Source: an uncultured Lentisphaeraceae bacterium
GTDB lineage: Bacteria > Verrucomicrobiota > Kiritimatiellia > RFP12 > DVOR01
Direction of reading: 5' to 3'
Assembly: GCA_937892925.1 (NCBI GenBank)
Contig: CALBHX010000116.1
Location: 45,977-109,976 of the forward strand
DNA: 64,000 nucleotides
Under the pieces are notes generated by a model. The model did no database searches and was not told the origin of the DNA. It saw only the letters and a program-made list of their open reading frames with translations. Made by a program: the position numbers and the translations under genes. Below, in pieces: positions 63,215 through 64,000 of this stretch (position 1 is its first letter; each line of letters starts with the position of its first letter).

Positions 63215-64000
63215 ATGCATAGGCTGATACAATGGATGTCCGCAGTGGCGGCGGTTGTTTGGACGTGTTCGCTTTGGGCAGCGCCGGGGGGAACCTGGAC
63301 GACCATCGAGCATACCGCCTATCCAACGCCGCAGAACGTGACGGCGTCGCTGGACGGCTCGAAGGTCAAGCTGGCGTGGGACGGCGTCGCGTGGCCCGCC
63401 GACGGTTGGGCAACGGAGATTGAGGGCAAGACGGTCCCGACCGACTTCACCTACAGCATCGAATGCCGCGTGAAGGACACCGGCACGGACACATGGAGCG
63501 ACTGGTGGATGCGGACGGCGCGCGGACGGCTGGACGACAACGGGGTTTTCGTCAGCCGCTGGGAAATCGAGGACGACGTCGAGTCCGGCAAGACCTACCA
63601 GTACCGCATCCGCTGCTACAGTTATATCGAGCCTGACAACCCACAGGATCTCACGAATCCGACGCGCGACGGCTACTTCAGCGACTATTCCGAGACCGTG
63701 ACAGCCTACAAGACGCTCGACAAGCTTGACATCGCGTTGCCGGATAACAGCTATCGCCTTCTGCAAGGCATGTTGGCGATCAACCTCACATACGCCTACG
63801 CCTCGTCGCGCGCGGCCGAGGGCGAGGAACCGCTGTACTTTACCTTCAAGGCCATCGAAGTCCCGTATCCGGCGCCCGGCACGGTGCCCGAAACTCCGGC
63901 GGCGGGGAGCAAGCCCTACGCGCGGCGGGACGGTACGCCGCTTGAGGTGAAGTCGCTGGATGTCTGTCCTCCCGATTCTTTGGATTGGGTGAGTGTCGAT
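63215..64000 (+). CDS. Secreted FN3-like protein, 3' truncated by window
   Basis: At least 262 residues, open to the right edge. ATG at 63215 with GGAGAGGGAG upstream. A signal peptide (LIQWMSAVAAVVWTCSLWA) ends near residue 23. Residues 35-170 look like a fibronectin-III-type fold: PTPQNVTASLDGSKVKLAWDGVAW, YSIECRVKDTGTDTWSDWW, VESGKTYQYRIRCYSYI, FSDYSETVTAYKTL. Codons end mostly in C or G (all ten Lys codons are AAG, Asp mostly GAC), unlike the mixed use of nearby genes, suggesting recent transfer or a different expression class. The function cannot be told from this part. Confidence 0.75.
   Translation, partial: MHRLIQWMSAVAAVVWTCSLWAAPGGTWTTIEHTAYPTPQNVTASLDGSKVKLAWDGVAWPADGWATEIEGKTVPTDFTYSIECRVKDTGTDTWSDWWMRTARGRLDDNGVFVSRWEIEDDVESGKTYQYRIRCYSYIEPDNPQDLTNPTRDGYFSDYSETVTAYKTLDKLDIALPDNSYRLLQGMLAINLTYAYASSRAAEGEEPLYFTFKAIEVPYPAPGTVPETPAAGSKPYARRDGTPLEVKSLDVCPPDSLDWVSVD

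Overview
The window reads as chromosomal DNA of a Gram-negative bacterium of the PVC group, most likely Kiritimatiellota or a close Verrucomicrobia/Lentisphaerae relative. This taxonomic guess is inference. It rests on an LpxC-family gene, pseudopilin and GspF genes of type II secretion type, scattered secreted sulfatase, sialidase, GH20, GH36-like, GH63-like and heparinase II/III-like genes, and decayed Sel1 and RHS proteins. No integrase, transposase, plasmid or phage gene and no CRISPR array was seen.

Left part (1-8000, mainly + strand): the 3' end of a U32 peptidase-family gene, a secreted heparinase II/III-like lyase, a decayed Sel1-repeat gene on the minus strand, then an operon of two DEAD-box RNA helicases and a QueD-type pterin synthase. 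About 560 bases without genes follow, holding copy A of a structured dispersed repeat.

8100-31900 (all minus strand): one block runs ruvB, a pseudopilin-like anchored protein, a GT-C/TPR membrane protein, murD, a PatB/MalY aminotransferase, maf and a LysE exporter. A second runs gspF, gspG, a TGS-domain nucleoside kinase, an LpxC-like deacetylase, a glycosyltransferase and a DUF4861 protein. A third runs an AsmA-like giant, two small unknown proteins, polA and an esterase.

32200-46400: thiC on the + strand with a clear terminator. On the minus strand are a CPBP protease, a DEDDh exonuclease, a sialidase, a sulfatase, a DUF2851 protein, corA and a small kinase. A decayed RHS (YD-repeat) gene lies next to a tRNA-Val/tRNA-Pro pair that has a near-consensus promoter. 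A GH63-like hydrolase and pdxB follow, then a + strand secreted protein with a DnaJ-like split zinc motif.

46600-64000: cstA, a GH36-like lipoprotein, rpsT, two overlapping CNNM/CBS transporter genes and a GH20 hexosaminidase on the + strand; the conserved rpmH-rnpA-yidD-yidC operon and tlyA-sppA-era on the minus strand; then repeat-rich DNA (tandem 22-base units and copy B of the structured repeat). The window ends inside a secreted protein whose codon use differs from the rest.

The sialidase, hexosaminidase, sulfatase and GH36-like enzyme together suggest growth on animal mucin or similar sulfated host glycans; this is inference. The most interesting non-gene signals are the dispersed two-stem repeat, a family of intergenic CCGCCCCGG hairpins, and matching runs of nine G upstream of two genes for secreted proteins.
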